Below are positions 6,242 to 6,700 of a DNA stretch of 6,700 bases, one piece after another. The stretch lies in the NCBI GenBank assembly GCA_022447485.1, contig JAKVCH010000165.1, positions 1 to 6,700 on the forward strand, written 5' to 3'. The notes beneath the pieces are model-generated. The model saw nothing but the letters and a program-made list of their open reading frames with translations, made no database searches and was not told where the DNA came from. The stretch is from Polyangiaceae bacterium (lineage in GTDB: Bacteria > Myxococcota_A > Polyangia > Polyangiales > Polyangiaceae). Position numbers and translations under genes: made by a program. Each line of letters begins with the position of its first letter. The stretch's first letter is position 1.

Positions 6242-6542
6242 GTAGCCAGGCCCTGAAACTCGCCGTTGCATGGTAACCACGTGAGACGCCATCACGCTGG
6301 GAACGCAAAAAAAGACAGAAGAACCAAACACCTCAGCCTTGTTGCGCGTGTGTAGAAAGCCGTACCACGAGGTAGTTGAAACCGAGCCAAGACCGCGAGG
6401 GTGCGTGGCGCAGAGTTGTCGACTCGACCCCGAGGCCGGAAGGGAGCTCCGAGGAAACGATTGACGCCGGCTCGGGCGCAATGTTATCGACCCGTCAGAT
6501 GCATCCTGCGTCCTTGTGCTGACTTGAGAAAGTGACCTGACA
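6242..6542. other. Intergenic region before the secreted protein gene
   Basis: No protein-like frame was found here on either strand. The 154-codon minus-strand frame crossing it (6209-6673) has an unnatural composition and is antisense to a convincing signal peptide. A weak promoter candidate for the plus strand is TTGACG at 6461-6466 with TGTTAT at 6482-6487, but the 15-base spacing is short. An A7 run at 6307-6313 has no hairpin beside it. Confidence 0.4.
6526..6532 (+). promoter_or_regulatory. Ribosome binding site of the secreted protein gene
   Basis: GAGAAAG lies ten bases before the ATG at 6543. It is a modest purine-rich match and supports that start. Confidence 0.4.
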
Positions 6543-6700
6543 ATGAAAAAGACAATCTTGCTCGCCTCCCTTGCAGGCGCGATTACCGCCATCGCCCTCT
6601 CGGCTGGAACGGCGACCGCATACAACTCGATGCCTGGGCTAGCCGCGCATACGACAAACCGGGGCGACATCACCTGTCTTTCGACGAACTGGGCGGGCGT
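6543..6700 (+). CDS. Secreted protein, N-terminal part only (3' end outside window)
   Basis: The 52 complete codons begin with a classic Sec signal peptide: MKKT, a hydrophobic Ala/Leu/Ile core (5-20), then SAGTATA with probable cleavage after A26 (ATA before YNS). There is no lipobox cysteine, so the product is exported and released or periplasmic rather than lipidated. The mature part starts YNSMPGLAAHTTNRGD and has one cysteine (C46) and NWAG before the window ends. No family can be named from so little. The antisense frame is a shadow. Confidence 0.72.
   Translation, partial: MKKTILLASLAGAITAIALSAGTATAYNSMPGLAAHTTNRGDITCLSTNWAG

Noticed and set aside
6209..6673. 154-codon minus-strand frame
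   Set aside because: It is antisense to a clear signal peptide start at 6543, crosses the tandem repeat and has an unnatural Ser/Arg-rich composition with no recognisable motif.

Overview
The window is moderately GC-rich by eye and compact. It looks like chromosomal DNA of a myxobacterium or a related former deltaproteobacterium (Myxococcota, Bradymonadales type). The main clue is the first gene, a lipoprotein with Cys-rich repeats and MopE-type DCDD...CDGxDNDCDGxVD repeats, a protein style these bacteria use heavily on the cell surface. This placement is an inference; there is no rRNA or marker gene here to confirm it.

Layout. Positions 1-2358 (minus strand) carry the first 786 codons of a large surface lipoprotein whose 3' end lies outside the window: lipobox, Cys-rich segment, three MopE-like units, two further Cys-rich segments, a bacterial Ig-like (Big_5) domain and a run of beta-strand repeats each ending in G-x-W. 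Positions 2359-2742 are mainly a divergent intergenic region with one doubtful Cys-containing reading frame. On the plus strand, 2743-3273 (unknown multi-pass membrane protein) and 3270-4109 (lgt, prolipoprotein diacylglyceryl transferase) overlap by four bases and form an operon. A 58-codon membrane miniprotein at 4276-4452 and a complete fructosamine-3-kinase-family protein at 4534-5346 follow. A lipase-like alpha/beta hydrolase (5422-6048, minus strand) converges on the kinase gene, with a probable intrinsic terminator between them. Upstream of the hydrolase, an open frame without a good start ends in a GTGA overlap with a hydrolase start codon and may be the tail of a decayed gene. After an intergenic stretch with a 19-bp tandem duplication, a secreted protein begins at 6543 and runs off the window.

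How the genes may relate. Lgt attaches diacylglycerol to the lipobox cysteine of prolipoproteins. Here its gene lies next to, and divergent from, a large lipoprotein gene, and is translationally coupled to a membrane protein of unknown function. A dedicated or accessory lipoprotein-modification pair is possible but unproven. The fructosamine kinase (repair of glycated amines) and the hydrolase look like independent housekeeping or accessory enzymes.

I did not find CRISPR arrays, tRNA or rRNA genes, transposases or phage genes. No clearly novel system is evident. The points most worth following up are the membrane-protein/lgt coupling and the two possible gene remnants.
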